Part shown: piece by piece, positions 1 to 9,213 of the stretch
Position numbering within the stretch: the first letter of the stretch is position 1
Layout: every line of letters begins with the position of its first letter
NCBI GenBank assembly: GCA_902799955.1
Contig: CADCCQ010000016.1
Span: 23,159-87,158, forward strand
Length of the DNA: 64,000 nt
Source: an uncultured bacterium
Lineage (GTDB): Bacteria; Verrucomicrobiota; Kiritimatiellia; RFP12; UBA1067
Direction of reading: 5' to 3'
The notes under the pieces: generated by a model
Seen by the model: only the letters and a program-made list of their open reading frames with translations
Database searches by the model: none
Told to the model about the DNA's origin: nothing
Made by a program: the position numbers and the translations under genes

Positions 1-1454
1 TCGCGGATGGCCGAATCGAGCCAGCCTTGCGCAAGCTGTTCAAGCGCGGCCGTCTGGTCGATCTTGTCGGGCTTCAGAAGCGTTTTGCCTGAAAGCCATG
101 CCTCGATGGCGTCGGCGACGCTCTCCCCTTCACCGGCCTTGAACAGCGCCAAGTGTTCAAGTTTACGGAGGGGCACGCTCTCGTACACGTCAAGCTCCGA
201 CTCGCTACGGGCCGGTCCCACGGCGGGCGCCCAGAACGCAAGCAGATGTCCGCCGCTCTTGAACAGACGGTCGGGCGTGTCAAAAACGGTCGCGCATTGT
301 GAAGGCCCCGCACCTTTCTTCTTGATCTTTTCAATCTCCATCCACAACGCGGCAAACCAGCTGCCGTCCTTCGTGAACACGGCCATCGGCGCGCTCAGGC
401 GGTACTCGGCCGGTATCAGGCGGTTGTGCTCGTGCGTGCGGATTTCCTTCATGTTGGACGACGGTTCGTCGTCAAGGTACTCCACTCCCGCGAGCATCGC
501 CTGGTGCTTGTGTCCGTTCGAGGCCCGATCGACGAAAAGCGTCAACGCCGGCACGTGCAGCGCCTTCGCCGGTTCGCCGTTGTCTTTGGACATCTCGGCC
601 TCAATGCGCGTGAGTACGACCAGGGCATCGTTCGCCTTGTCCGTCATGAAGTGTCGACGAATCCACCATCTGCGTCCGTCAGCATCTGTCGTCGTTACTT
701 CTGTCGAGATCCCGCCGTCCGAATTCACCTGTCCGTTCATCTTCGCCTTCGACCAGTCGAGCGTACGCACCTTGCCCGCCTTGTCAACATAGACGAACGG
801 CTCCTCCGGCAAGTTCTCCACCGTCTTGCCGCGCGAGATGAACCGGAACGCGCCGATGCGGTCGGGATCGTGTCGCAGTTCCCATCCCTTGCCCTTGAGG
901 ACAAGCGGCGTCGAGGCGGGAATCACGAGCGGCGGAACCTTCTGCGGCGCATAGCTCCAGAGCGGCTTGCGCCATTCCATCGTGAGGTTCTTCACCGTGA
1001 ACGTCTCGTTGCTGCCGGGCGGCGGGTCGAGTCGGAAGTGACAGGGGCCTTTCAGGTTGAAGGGAACGGCCCCCCGCGTCGCGAAGCGGGTGTAGGGCGG
1101 ATTGCCCACGGGGTACAGGCGGCACGACATCTTCTCCGTGAATGGTCGGCCGGCTGGGGCGAAGAAGAGCTGCCAGCTGTTCGCTCGCGATGTCGGCGCA
1201 CACTCCATTGTGAACGTCATGCGCCGCGGTTCGGCGGGAACGGCGGAGATTTCGACTGTCGGGCCGAAGAACCACGGGTCTTCGCCGTTGATCGCAAAGG
1301 AAAGCCCCTTCTCGGATGAAACCACGTTCAAGACATGGTGCGGATTCCCCCATCCGTGCCTTCCCGTGAAATCTGCAATCAACTGCTCGGCGCCACTAGC
1401 CGCCCCCGTAAGCGCGACGGACGCCACAACAAGAAACATGTGCATTGTTTTCAT
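1..1454 (-). CDS. Secreted protein of unknown function (3' end beyond the window)
   Basis: An open minus-strand frame of 484 codons starts at 1454 and runs off the left edge without a stop. The N-terminus (MKTMHMFLVVASVALTGAAS, then GAEQL) is a typical signal peptide. The mature part is rich in beta-strand-like, Trp- and Pro-containing segments, such as WELRHDPDRIGAFRFISRGK near residue 190 and RRWWIRRHFMTDKANDALVV near 255. I see no catalytic motif. It is the last visible gene of a glycan-degradation block (GH106 remnant, GH78, GH2, GH13), so a role in polysaccharide handling is likely but inferred. TATAAT sits only 7 bases before the start codon, which would give an almost leaderless transcript. 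Confidence 0.75.
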   Translation of the reverse strand, partial: MKTMHMFLVVASVALTGAASGAEQLIADFTGRHGWGNPHHVLNVVSSEKGLSFAINGEDPWFFGPTVEISAVPAEPRRMTFTMECAPTSRANSWQLFFAPAGRPFTEKMSCRLYPVGNPPYTRFATRGAVPFNLKGPCHFRLDPPPGSNETFTVKNLTMEWRKPLWSYAPQKVPPLVIPASTPLVLKGKGWELRHDPDRIGAFRFISRGKTVENLPEEPFVYVDKAGKVRTLDWSKAKMNGQVNSDGGISTEVTTTDADGRRWWIRRHFMTDKANDALVVLTRIEAEMSKDNGEPAKALHVPALTLFVDRASNGHKHQAMLAGVEYLDDEPSSNMKEIRTHEHNRLIPAEYRLSAPMAVFTKDGSWFAALWMEIEKIKKKGAGPSQCATVFDTPDRLFKSGGHLLAFWAPAVGPARSESELDVYESVPLRKLEHLALFKAGEGESVADAIEAWLSGKTLLKPDKIDQTAALEQLAQGWLDSAIR

Positions 1455-1461
1455 GTTGGGA

Positions 1462-1467
1462 ATTATA
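1462..1467 (-). promoter_or_regulatory. -10 box TATAAT immediately before the 1454 start codon
   Basis: On the minus strand TATAAT is followed by seven bases and then the ATG at 1454. A normal -10 to start-site distance would place transcription initiation at or next to the start codon. No Shine-Dalgarno sequence fits between. No good -35 box is apparent. Confidence 0.45.
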
Positions 1468-1480
1468 CCACAAATTCCTG

Positions 1481-1498
1481 CCGCCGCGCAAGCGGCGG
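1481..1498 (-). terminator. Short GC hairpin after the GH106 remnant
   Basis: Perfect 7-bp arms CCGCCGC and GCGGCGG with a 4-base loop lie between the stop of the upstream remnant (1501) and the -10 box of the next gene. There is no strong U-tract, so the terminator function is tentative. Confidence 0.35.
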
Positions 1499-1500
1499 AC

Positions 1501-2176
1501 TTAGCGCGCGACGGAATCATGCGCCGACGACGTTACAAAAGACACCGGGCCGAGGAGGCCGGAAGGCAGGAGCTTGTCCGTCTGCGTCCAGTGCTTCCAC
1601 GTCGTGAACGTGTGGCGTCCGGTCGGGGAAGTCCAGCCGTCCTTCACCCACTGCGGAATCTCCTTTATCCCCGGCTCGTTGAGCTTCTGCCAGCCGTGCC
1701 AACGCATTTCCCATTTGCAGTCCTCCGGGTAGAGGACGTCGTCACCGATGAGGCGGTTGGGCCAGAGGTTGGTGACCTTGACTTCTAGGTCGATGCGGTC
1801 TTGCCGCTGGCCTCTCGTCGCGCAGGCATCATACCCGTATCCTTCAGAAAGGTCGACCTCCGAGCCGCTTTGCCTCGTTGTGGGCATGGCGCAGCACTTC
1901 GAACCATTCGCGCGAGCCGAACCGGACGTCGCCCGGCGGGATGTCGCATCCCACGTCGAAGATCTGCACGCCTCCCAGGCCGGCCTTGGCGATCTCCTCG
2001 AAGTCGCGCGTGATGCCTTCCTTCGTGACGTTGCCGTTCATGAGGTGGTACCACGTCTGCGGCTTCGCGGAGTCGGGCGGACTGCGGAACCCGCCCTCCA
2101 GCGAAAGCGCCCCGCCGGCGGACAAGTTGCACATGGCCGCTGCGGTCAGAACAGCAGCAAGGATTTTCATGCTCAT
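1501..2176 (-). pseudogene. Remnant of a GH106-type alpha-L-rhamnosidase (both ends kept, core missing)
   Basis: Two minus-strand frames each carry one end of the same protein family. The 5' piece (2176 to about 1864) has a signal peptide and then PQTWYHLMNGNVTKEGITRD and GGVQIFDVGCDIPPGDVRFG, the N-terminal signature of GH106-like hydrolases. After KRLGG it runs into a stop. The 3' piece, in another frame (about 1815 to 1501), carries LEVKVTNLWPNRLIGDDVLY and GRHTFTTWKHWTQTDKLLPS, the family's C-terminal end. Family members are usually around 900 residues or more, so roughly 700 codons of catalytic core are absent. It cannot make an active enzyme. Either a real deletion or an assembly collapse explains it. 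Confidence 0.8.
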
Positions 2177-2209
2177 TGCATCACGCCATTTCTTTGATTC
2201 CCGCCTTCT

Positions 2210-4933
2210 TCACTCCCCGCACCTCACCGCGAGGCGCTTGAACTGGAGTCTCCATACCGTCGGCTCGTCGGAGGCCGGCGTACCCAGCTCCGTCGCGCGG
2301 ATACGCAGATACCGCGCCTTGGGATAGCCTATCACCGTGTAGAAGTCAACGACAAACGCCTTCCCCGGCTCTGGCGGCCTGGCGTCCGCATACGACTTGA
2401 GCTCTCTCCACTCACCCGCGTCGCCCTTGCATTCCACGACAAAGCCCTTCGGGAAGCCCGCCGTTCCGCCGCGCGAATCGCCGTCGTCGCGCGCCCACAG
2501 CTCAAGCTTCTCGACGCTCTTCACCGCGCCGAGGTCGATCGCCAGCCATTCCTCGGCCTTTGCGCCGTCGTGGCCTTTGGAACTCCATCCCTTCGCCCAC
2601 TTCGCCTTCGTAGAGCGCGTGAGGTTCTTTATGCTCCACACTCCGGCCTCGTGGGACGACGACGCGGTGATGTTCAGCGCGTGGCCCCCGCCAACGGCCG
2701 CGGAATCGCGCACGGGATCCGCAAGCGCCGATGGATCCACGTCCTCCGCTACGATTCTATACGACCCCTCGGGCAGCGCGGCAAGACCACCCGACTTGCC
2801 GTTCACCATCACCGCCGCGCATTTCGGCAGCGCGACGGACGCCACCGCGCCCTTCGGCACGTCGATGTCAACGATGAGGTTCCTCCCTTCCATCCGCCAT
2901 TCGGTATTGACAATGCCATGCGGAGTCGGCACCCTGCCCCACGCATGGGAAATCCCGGCGCACGGACGCGGACGGAACTCAAAGCGCGAATACCCAGGCG
3001 CAGTCGGGACCACGCCCAGCAAACCGGCAGACAGCACCCCCGCGATTGCAGTGTCGGGATGAGATTCGTCGCCCCAGCCCCTGCGGTGCATCCCCATGCA
3101 CTCCGTCGTCGTGAGCGCGCCTTTCCACTTCGGGTCGAGGAGCTTGAACCAGTTGTGCGCCGCGATCGCCCTGAGTCCTCTGTCCGTGAAGCCATACTCC
3201 ATCAGACCGCGCGCGGCGAGCGCCTGGAACTTGCCATGCCCCGTGCGCTTCAGCCGCGGAGCGATGCGAAGCGCCTCCTCGCGCGTCACGAAGCGCGTCG
3301 CCAACGCAAGGGCGTTCGCCTCGAACCCAAAGCCGGGATTTTTGTCGGACAGCATGAAGAACCCTTCGTCGTCGTCCCAGAAGCGCGAACGAATCGCCTT
3401 ATATAGCCTCTTCGACCATTCCGCGAAACGCGCCTGGCTCTTCTTGTCGCCGAAGTCAGACGCCATAGCCGCCGCGTCCTCGCAGCACTTCCACAAAAGG
3501 ATGTCCATGTACGCGCGGTGCGACGTGTCGCCAAGGTTCAGGTTGCAGGCGTGCTTCGACGTCTCGCGGCGCTGGATGAACGTCCCGTCCTCGGCCGAGT
3601 GCGCGGCGAGGTAGTCCATCAGCTTCAGCACATTCGGGTAGAGCCTGCGCGTCGTTTCGGCGTCGCCTGAATAGAGGTAGTAGTCGTAGAGGACCGGGAC
3701 GAACCACGCGGCGAACTCGTCGGAAGGGAACGGGCCGTATTCGCCGTCCATGAGCGGCGTGGAGCGTTCGGCGTACGGACACGCCTGCACATACCCGGCG
3801 GGAGTCTGGTTCGCACCAAGCAGCTCCACCGACCCTCGCATATACGGCTCGTCGCCGGGGTTGAAGGAATAGTAGATGTTACGCTCCGCCCACCAGAGGT
3901 CCCCGCTCCAAATCAGCCGGTCGCGCTTCGCCCCGTCCGCAACATACGGCACCGTGCGGGGGAAGTCCCATTCCTCAAGTCCGCCAGGCTCGTCGAACCT
4001 GCTCTCCCAGCGCACAGCGCCGTCTCCATCGACAAGCTTGATCTTCGAGACTACGGGCCACGACTCCTTCTCGACTGCAAGGCCGAAGCGTTCGCCCTTG
4101 CGGATCGCGACGGACGCCACCTTCATCTCGTTTGTCGAAGTCTGAACGACCACAGTGCGCCTGTCGCCGGCTAGGACATCGAAGTGCCGCGTCGGGAAAT
4201 GCGGATTTGCGTCGAATTCATACTCCACAGACAACGTTCCATCGCATGGCGCGGCCTTGCGGCACCAGCCTTCCCCCGGCGCCGCCTCCAGCTTGCGCGG
4301 CAGAAGACGCCCGCCAGCGCATTTCCACGCGTCGTGGTTCGGGAACGCGGCGATCTGGCATGTCCATGCGCTGATCTGCCAGAGTCTGTCGAGACGCGAA
4401 TCGGAACAGTGGAAATCCCCGGCGAAGTCGCCGGATCGAAACACCTTTGCGTTTTCAATCCTGAAAGACGACAGCGTCACCTCCGTCCCGGGCGTGTCGA
4501 GCTGGATTCGGACATACCGCTCCTGGCCCTGGATAAGCGGCGCGACAAATCGCCCTGTACGGCGAATCTCGTATATCTCGTGCCGGTTGATGTTGCCCGG
4601 CAACGCGGGGATGTCGAATGTCGGCCCAAGATAGCGCGCGCTCGTCTCGCGGGAGAAGCACCCCTTCTCGCCAAGGCCGTCTGGGTGGTTCGCGTATGCG
4701 ACGCGCATCACGGGACGCCCCTTCGCCTCGGCGACGTCGAACACGGCGTAGCCGCCGGTACTTGGCGCCCCGAGGTCTATGCGCAACACCTGCGGCTTGC
4801 CGCCTGCCGGATATGCCACCTTGCAGGGGAAGCATGTCTTAAGATCCGCGAAATGCGTCTCTGCCGCGCCCTTCGCGGCGAAACCAGCCACCAGCACGGC
4901 GGCAAACGTCGACAATGTATTTTTCATGGTCAT
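2210..4933 (-). CDS. Secreted GH78-type alpha-L-rhamnosidase-like hydrolase with C-terminal discoidin domain
   Basis: The protein has 907 residues and a signal peptide (MTMKNTLSTFAAVLVAGFAA). The middle has the six-hairpin rhamnosidase layout: KRDRLIWSGDL at about residues 336-346 matches the conserved acidic GH78 motif, and a glycosidase C-terminal beta-domain follows (GVVPTAPGYSRFEFRPRP onward, around 650). Residues from about 755 to the end look like an F5/8 type C (CBM32-like) carbohydrate-binding domain, for example EEWLAIDLGAVKSVEKLELW and ARYLRIRATELG. It should release terminal rhamnose or a related sugar outside the cytoplasm. The start overlaps the stop of the upstream GH2 gene by ATGA, so the two are probably co-translated. 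A start at 4927 (MKNT) is also possible. Confidence 0.85.
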   Translation of the reverse strand: MTMKNTLSTFAAVLVAGFAAKGAAETHFADLKTCFPCKVAYPAGGKPQVLRIDLGAPSTGGYAVFDVAEAKGRPVMRVAYANHPDGLGEKGCFSRETSARYLGPTFDIPALPGNINRHEIYEIRRTGRFVAPLIQGQERYVRIQLDTPGTEVTLSSFRIENAKVFRSGDFAGDFHCSDSRLDRLWQISAWTCQIAAFPNHDAWKCAGGRLLPRKLEAAPGEGWCRKAAPCDGTLSVEYEFDANPHFPTRHFDVLAGDRRTVVVQTSTNEMKVASVAIRKGERFGLAVEKESWPVVSKIKLVDGDGAVRWESRFDEPGGLEEWDFPRTVPYVADGAKRDRLIWSGDLWWAERNIYYSFNPGDEPYMRGSVELLGANQTPAGYVQACPYAERSTPLMDGEYGPFPSDEFAAWFVPVLYDYYLYSGDAETTRRLYPNVLKLMDYLAAHSAEDGTFIQRRETSKHACNLNLGDTSHRAYMDILLWKCCEDAAAMASDFGDKKSQARFAEWSKRLYKAIRSRFWDDDEGFFMLSDKNPGFGFEANALALATRFVTREEALRIAPRLKRTGHGKFQALAARGLMEYGFTDRGLRAIAAHNWFKLLDPKWKGALTTTECMGMHRRGWGDESHPDTAIAGVLSAGLLGVVPTAPGYSRFEFRPRPCAGISHAWGRVPTPHGIVNTEWRMEGRNLIVDIDVPKGAVASVALPKCAAVMVNGKSGGLAALPEGSYRIVAEDVDPSALADPVRDSAAVGGGHALNITASSSHEAGVWSIKNLTRSTKAKWAKGWSSKGHDGAKAEEWLAIDLGAVKSVEKLELWARDDGDSRGGTAGFPKGFVVECKGDAGEWRELKSYADARPPEPGKAFVVDFYTVIGYPKARYLRIRATELGTPASDEPTVWRLQFKRLAVRCGE

Positions 4934-7587
4934 TTTGTCACGATTGGGCCAAGTGGATAGCGTCCGAAGCGCGGACCATAGACTGCGAGCCCGGCGTCGG
5001 ACTCAAGCCTGATGGTCGCCTTGCCGTCCTTCACCGTCTCCGGCGGAACCTTCACATCGACGAGCCATCCGTAGCTACCCGCCTCGCGAAGCCTCCCGTC
5101 ATGCGGCTGCGCAAGCCAGGAGAGCAGCCCGCGGTGGTCCGCAGGGTCGTCGGGCAGGACTCGCTTCAGCGCGATCTTCCCGCCCACGCTCACGGTCAGG
5201 TTGGCCGGGAACTTGTGTTCGCATGTCTGTGGATAGCTGTTCGGGTTCTTTGAGCGCTCCATCGTCCGCTTGCCTGTCGGGTAGTCGAGGCTCCGTCCTT
5301 CGCCCTTGCGGTCCTTCCAGTTCCTACGCTTCGCCGAAAGCTCCACGCGGAACGTCCCGCCCTGCGGCGGCACGGCGATATCATATTCGAACCACCCTTT
5401 TCCGAATCCGTTGAGCTTGAGGCCGCCCATGACCTCGGAAGTCCCCTCCGACCACTTCGACGCCGTCGGCTTCAGCATCGCCGCGTCCTTCGCGACGGTG
5501 GAGAACGCCCAGAAGTTGCGCGCGATATTCTTGCCGTCGGCGAAAAGGTCGAAGACGACGCATCCGCACGCAGGGTCTCCCGGCGCGGCGAATTCGACGT
5601 CCCACAGCTTCTCGCACTGCCAGCTCTTCGCCACGAACGATCCATCGAGCGGCGCGGCGCTCGACACGCGCTTCCGCCCCGCGCCGTCGAACCACCACGC
5701 GCTCTTCGCAAGAGTCAGCTTCTTTCCGGCGAACTCGTCGGTGATGAACGACACGCCGACTGGAATTACGACCTTCTCGCCCGGCTGGATCACCTCGCCC
5801 GTCTCGTATCCACGCCTCTTCTGCATGAACAAGGCCGCCTTGCCGTGGAGGTCCGCAAGCGTCATGCCCACAAGCTCCTCAAGCCCCGTCTCCTTCCAAG
5901 TGCGGTCTTCGCGGACGTATCCGTTCCACTCGATTACCACGTCGTGGTGTTCGGTGTAGAGCCAGCCTCCGCACTTCAGGTGGCTGCGGAAGGCGTTGAT
6001 CATCGCGTGGTAGTCCCACGTGAAGTCGCAGTCGCCCGTGGATCCCTTGTAGCCCCAGACGTTCCCGCACTCGGCGTTCATCATCGGCGCGCCGTTCTGC
6101 TTATAGCCCTTCGCGTAGTTGCACACGGAGCCGACGTAGGTGTTCGTGCAGACGCGCTCGAGCTTGCTGTACCATGCGTATGCGGGGCAGTACCTGTGCC
6201 ACGTGTTGACGTCAGTCTCCACGTGGTCGCGCAGGCATACGGAGTTGTCGTCGATCAGTCGCGTCGGGTCGACCTCCTTCGCCTTCCTGTATGCCTCGCC
6301 GACGCGGCGCTGCGTCGCAGGTTCGTACTTACCGCCACGCTTGCCGTAGCGCGCGGACATAAGTCCCCACGTCTCGTTGAAGAGCGTCCACTGGTAAATG
6401 GACGGATGGTTGAAGTCGCGCTTCACCATTTCCTCGAAGCATTTCCAGTGCTCCGCGAACATCTCGTCGCACGCAGGGCCCCATGCGTTCGGGACGTCCG
6501 CCTGGATGAGAAGCCCAAGCTTGTCCGCCCAGTAGAGCTTGCGGGGCACCTCAACCTTGATGTGGACGCGGTTGCCGGAGAGCGCGAGCTTCTTCGAGAT
6601 CATTATCTCGTTCTTCATGTACTCGTCCGTCGGGAACGTGTAGTACCCTTCTGGATGGTAGCTCTGGTCGAGACACATCTGGAGGTAGATCGGCTTGCCG
6701 TTCAACGTCACGTAGGCATCGCCGTTCGCGTTCTTGCCCGTGCCAATCTCGCGGAAGCCGAAGTATGTCTTCACAGCGTCGTCGCCCAGCGTGAGCGCGA
6801 CGTCGTAGAGGTAGGGGTTGTCGAGGTCCCACAACTTGGGCGAGGCAACCGCAATGTCGAGCGTCTTCGCGGCTTCTCCCTTCGCGAACGGCACCTTCGT
6901 GGTCTTCCCGTCGAACTTCACCTCTGCGACGAGCGGCGCGCTCGCCGGCGCGGCGAGGCGCAGCTCAGCTTTCACCGAAGACTTCGCGATGCTCGGCGTA
7001 AAGCGCGCGCTGTCGATGTAGTCCTTGCCGCGCGCCTCGAGGTAGACGGTCTGCCAGATGCCGCGAACGTTGCCGTAGCCCTGCTTGCCGAAGAGATAGT
7101 ATCCGTTGTGCGCGGAGAAGAAGTCGGGATCCCAAATCTTGAATTCCGCCGTCTGCTCCTCGCCCCACTTAACGAGATCCGTCAGCTCGAACTCGAACGG
7201 CGTGTAACCGCCAATGTGCTTACCGAGGGTCTTGCCGTCGAACGAAAACTCCGTCTCGTAGTCCGCCGCGCCCACGACGAGGAACACGCGCTTTCCATTC
7301 CACTCCGGCGGCACCTTAACCGTGCGGCGGTAGTAGCCGGCGTTCTTGCCCTTCACGTCCTTCACGCCGGAAAGCACGGAACCCCATCCGAACGGGACGG
7401 TAATCTTCCTGTCGTATACGCCCTTCTCGAAGCCGAAGTCCCATTGTCCGTTCAGGTTCACCCACGCCGGGCGTTCCCAGTCCGGCCTTGGATGTTCCGT
7501 CAGCGGAATTGCCGTGTCGGCATACGCCACTGAGAACACGACCATTGACGCGGCCAGGACTGCAACTGATTTGACTATGTCCATCAT
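4930..7587 (-). CDS. Secreted GH2 family glycoside hydrolase
   Basis: This is a GH2 enzyme with a jelly-roll sugar-binding domain (AWVNLNGQWDFGFEKG near the start), an immunoglobulin-like domain and a TIM barrel. Numbered from the start at 7587, the acid/base Glu is at about 405 (LFNETWG) and the nucleophile Glu at about 506 (NAECGNVWGY). The frame is open to 7629, but AAGGAGG lies just before tandem ATGs at 7587/7584, so MMDIVKSVAVLAAS is the real start and gives a clean signal peptide. The substrate is uncertain (beta-galactoside, glucuronide or arabinoside). It is followed by an overlapping GH78 gene, so both probably act on one rhamnose-containing glycan. Confidence 0.88.
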   Translation of the reverse strand: MMDIVKSVAVLAASMVVFSVAYADTAIPLTEHPRPDWERPAWVNLNGQWDFGFEKGVYDRKITVPFGWGSVLSGVKDVKGKNAGYYRRTVKVPPEWNGKRVFLVVGAADYETEFSFDGKTLGKHIGGYTPFEFELTDLVKWGEEQTAEFKIWDPDFFSAHNGYYLFGKQGYGNVRGIWQTVYLEARGKDYIDSARFTPSIAKSSVKAELRLAAPASAPLVAEVKFDGKTTKVPFAKGEAAKTLDIAVASPKLWDLDNPYLYDVALTLGDDAVKTYFGFREIGTGKNANGDAYVTLNGKPIYLQMCLDQSYHPEGYYTFPTDEYMKNEIMISKKLALSGNRVHIKVEVPRKLYWADKLGLLIQADVPNAWGPACDEMFAEHWKCFEEMVKRDFNHPSIYQWTLFNETWGLMSARYGKRGGKYEPATQRRVGEAYRKAKEVDPTRLIDDNSVCLRDHVETDVNTWHRYCPAYAWYSKLERVCTNTYVGSVCNYAKGYKQNGAPMMNAECGNVWGYKGSTGDCDFTWDYHAMINAFRSHLKCGGWLYTEHHDVVIEWNGYVREDRTWKETGLEELVGMTLADLHGKAALFMQKRRGYETGEVIQPGEKVVIPVGVSFITDEFAGKKLTLAKSAWWFDGAGRKRVSSAAPLDGSFVAKSWQCEKLWDVEFAAPGDPACGCVVFDLFADGKNIARNFWAFSTVAKDAAMLKPTASKWSEGTSEVMGGLKLNGFGKGWFEYDIAVPPQGGTFRVELSAKRRNWKDRKGEGRSLDYPTGKRTMERSKNPNSYPQTCEHKFPANLTVSVGGKIALKRVLPDDPADHRGLLSWLAQPHDGRLREAGSYGWLVDVKVPPETVKDGKATIRLESDAGLAVYGPRFGRYPLGPIVTK

Positions 7588-7617
7588 GTTCCTCCTTTTC
7601 ACTATTTTCATGTTCAT

Positions 7618-7647
7618 ATTATACAACATCTTGCCGGTCTGTCACAA
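7618..7647 (-). promoter_or_regulatory. Sigma70-like promoter for the GH2-GH78 pair
   Basis: On the minus strand TTGTGA and TATAAT are separated by 18 bases. Initiation would fall near 7611, giving a leader of about 25 nt that contains the AAGGAGG ribosome site of the GH2 gene. Confidence 0.6.
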
Positions 7648-7663
7648 GAAGAAATCGCCCTGT

Positions 7664-7756
7664 CTAGTGGTGCTAGAAGAGCTAGATGATCTAGTTTTCC
7701 TAGAAAGCTAGCAATCCTAGAAGTGCTAGAGAAGTATTGATTTCACGAGTGTCTAG
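7664..7756. repeat. CTAG array with 9-bp period
   Basis: CTAG occurs at 7664, 7673, 7682, 7691, 7700, 7708, 7717, 7726 and 7753. Spacings are 9 bases except one of 8, and the last gap is 27 (three periods). The five bases between CTAGs vary. The final CTAG holds the stop codon of the GH13 gene, and the array fills the gap between that gene and the GH2 promoter. Confidence 0.9.
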
Positions 7757-9186
7757 AGATCGACGACTACGTAACCCCAAGGGCCAAGGCTACACGTGCC
7801 ATCCGCCGCGAGCTTGCCGTGCTCTGCCATCAGAATGCCGGGCTTACTCCCGTTCGCCGGAACGACGGGCGTTTCGCCAATTGCCGCCTTGAATTCCACG
7901 CTCTTGCCCGTCAGGTTCGCCGCCACGAACACGGCCTTGTCGCCGAGGCGTCGCACGAAGGCGAGCGCCCCTTGGCTTTCTCCGCCCTTGACCCACTCCT
8001 GCGTACCGTTCGCGAAGACGGGGTTCTCGTGCCTCAACTTCGCGAGCGCGCGGATGTGCGCAAGGCGCTTCTGCCCAGGAATCATCAAGGCACGCGCCCA
8101 GTTGATGCGCGTGCGGTCGCGCTTCCTGTCGTTCGGCATGAAGATGGAGCCAATGCCGTTGTCGGCGATCTCGTTGCCGTTGTATAGGACGGCGATTCCC
8201 CTTCTCAGAAACACCAGCACATACGCGGCGTTCCCCTCCTCGACGGGGCGGATGCGATCGAACCGACGCTCCCGGTCGCCAAGCACTGTGTCGTGGCAGT
8301 CGAGGAAACAGAAGAAGCGCGAATTCTCCGGCGCCGTCTCCTCATACTTGCGTATGACATCCATCTTTTCCGCAAACGTCCCGTGCTTCGGGCTCTTCCC
8401 GCCCGGCGTTCCGCTCACGATCATGCGGCGGATCGTGAAACACCACGGGAAGTCATAGCACGAGTCGAACGCCGTCTTCAGGTATTCCGTGGGCTTGCCC
8501 TCGTCTATCATCACGAGGTCAGGCTTCACCTTCCAGCACGCCGCCGTCGCCTCCTCCCAGAATTCGAGCGGGACCTGATACCCCACGTCGCAGCGGAAGC
8601 CATCCGCACCGCGCTTGATCCAATGGAGCATTGAGTCTATGAGGTATTTCCGCGTCGCCTTCGACTTGTAGTTGAGAAGCGGGAAGTTGTAGTTGTTGAG
8701 CTTCAGCGACCCGTCGGGGTTGCGCTGGAGCGTATCAGGTGCGAGATCCTTGAGAACGCACGTCGGCCCGCAGTGGAGATAGACGAGATCGAGATATACC
8801 TTCATGCCGAGCGAGTGGGCCTTCGCACAGAAGGCGTCGAAGTCCTTGTCCGTCCCGTAGATGGGGTCGATCTTGTTGTAGTCCTTGATGCGATAGGGAT
8901 TGAGCGGCGAGTCGTATCCGCTCTTGATCTGGCGTGGACTCCAGTACTTGCGGTCCATGTCTCGGTCCATCTCGAAAAAAGGCGTGAGATACACCACGTC
9001 CGCGCCCGTGGAGCGCACGTGGTCGAGCATCGCCCGCGCGGCCTTGAACGTTCCGGTCTGCGTGAAGTTGTGGAGAACGATCTGATAGACCACCGCGCTC
9101 TTCAGATACTCGGGCATCGGACGCGACGCGCCAAGTGCCACCATCGCCACAACCGCCGCCATTGCGGCAAAAAACATTTTCTTCAC
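7753..9186 (-). CDS. Secreted GH13 alpha-amylase-family enzyme
   Basis: The protein has 477 residues and a signal peptide (MKKMFFAAMAAVVAMVALGA). The GH13 regions are visible: region I DLVYLHCG (about 133-140), region II with nucleophile DGFRCDVG (Asp200), region III acid/base MIDEG (Glu229), and region IV FLDCHD (Asp299). The Cys in FLDCHD replaces the Asn usual before the His-Asp pair, and HCG follows region I instead of the common NH. The specificity is therefore probably not classical amylase. The start is GTG at 9186, set by a strong GGAGG seven bases upstream. It lies 27 bases after the esterase-like gene and likely shares its transcript. Confidence 0.88.
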   Translation of the reverse strand: MKKMFFAAMAAVVAMVALGASRPMPEYLKSAVVYQIVLHNFTQTGTFKAARAMLDHVRSTGADVVYLTPFFEMDRDMDRKYWSPRQIKSGYDSPLNPYRIKDYNKIDPIYGTDKDFDAFCAKAHSLGMKVYLDLVYLHCGPTCVLKDLAPDTLQRNPDGSLKLNNYNFPLLNYKSKATRKYLIDSMLHWIKRGADGFRCDVGYQVPLEFWEEATAACWKVKPDLVMIDEGKPTEYLKTAFDSCYDFPWCFTIRRMIVSGTPGGKSPKHGTFAEKMDVIRKYEETAPENSRFFCFLDCHDTVLGDRERRFDRIRPVEEGNAAYVLVFLRRGIAVLYNGNEIADNGIGSIFMPNDRKRDRTRINWARALMIPGQKRLAHIRALAKLRHENPVFANGTQEWVKGGESQGALAFVRRLGDKAVFVAANLTGKSVEFKAAIGETPVVPANGSKPGILMAEHGKLAADGTCSLGPWGYVVVDL

Positions 9187-9213
9187 AGTTTCTCCTCCTT
9201 TAAAAGCTCCCGT

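Noticed and set aside
5845..7533. Long plus-strand open frame of 562 codons
   Set aside because: It lies antisense to the GH2 gene, which has conserved catalytic residues; its Arg/Val-rich composition is typical of a complementary-strand shadow in GC-rich DNA.
7630..7752. Riboswitch or attenuator in the CTAG region
   Set aside because: The periodic CTAG pattern does not form a stable nested hairpin and lies outside the leader predicted from the 7618-7647 promoter.
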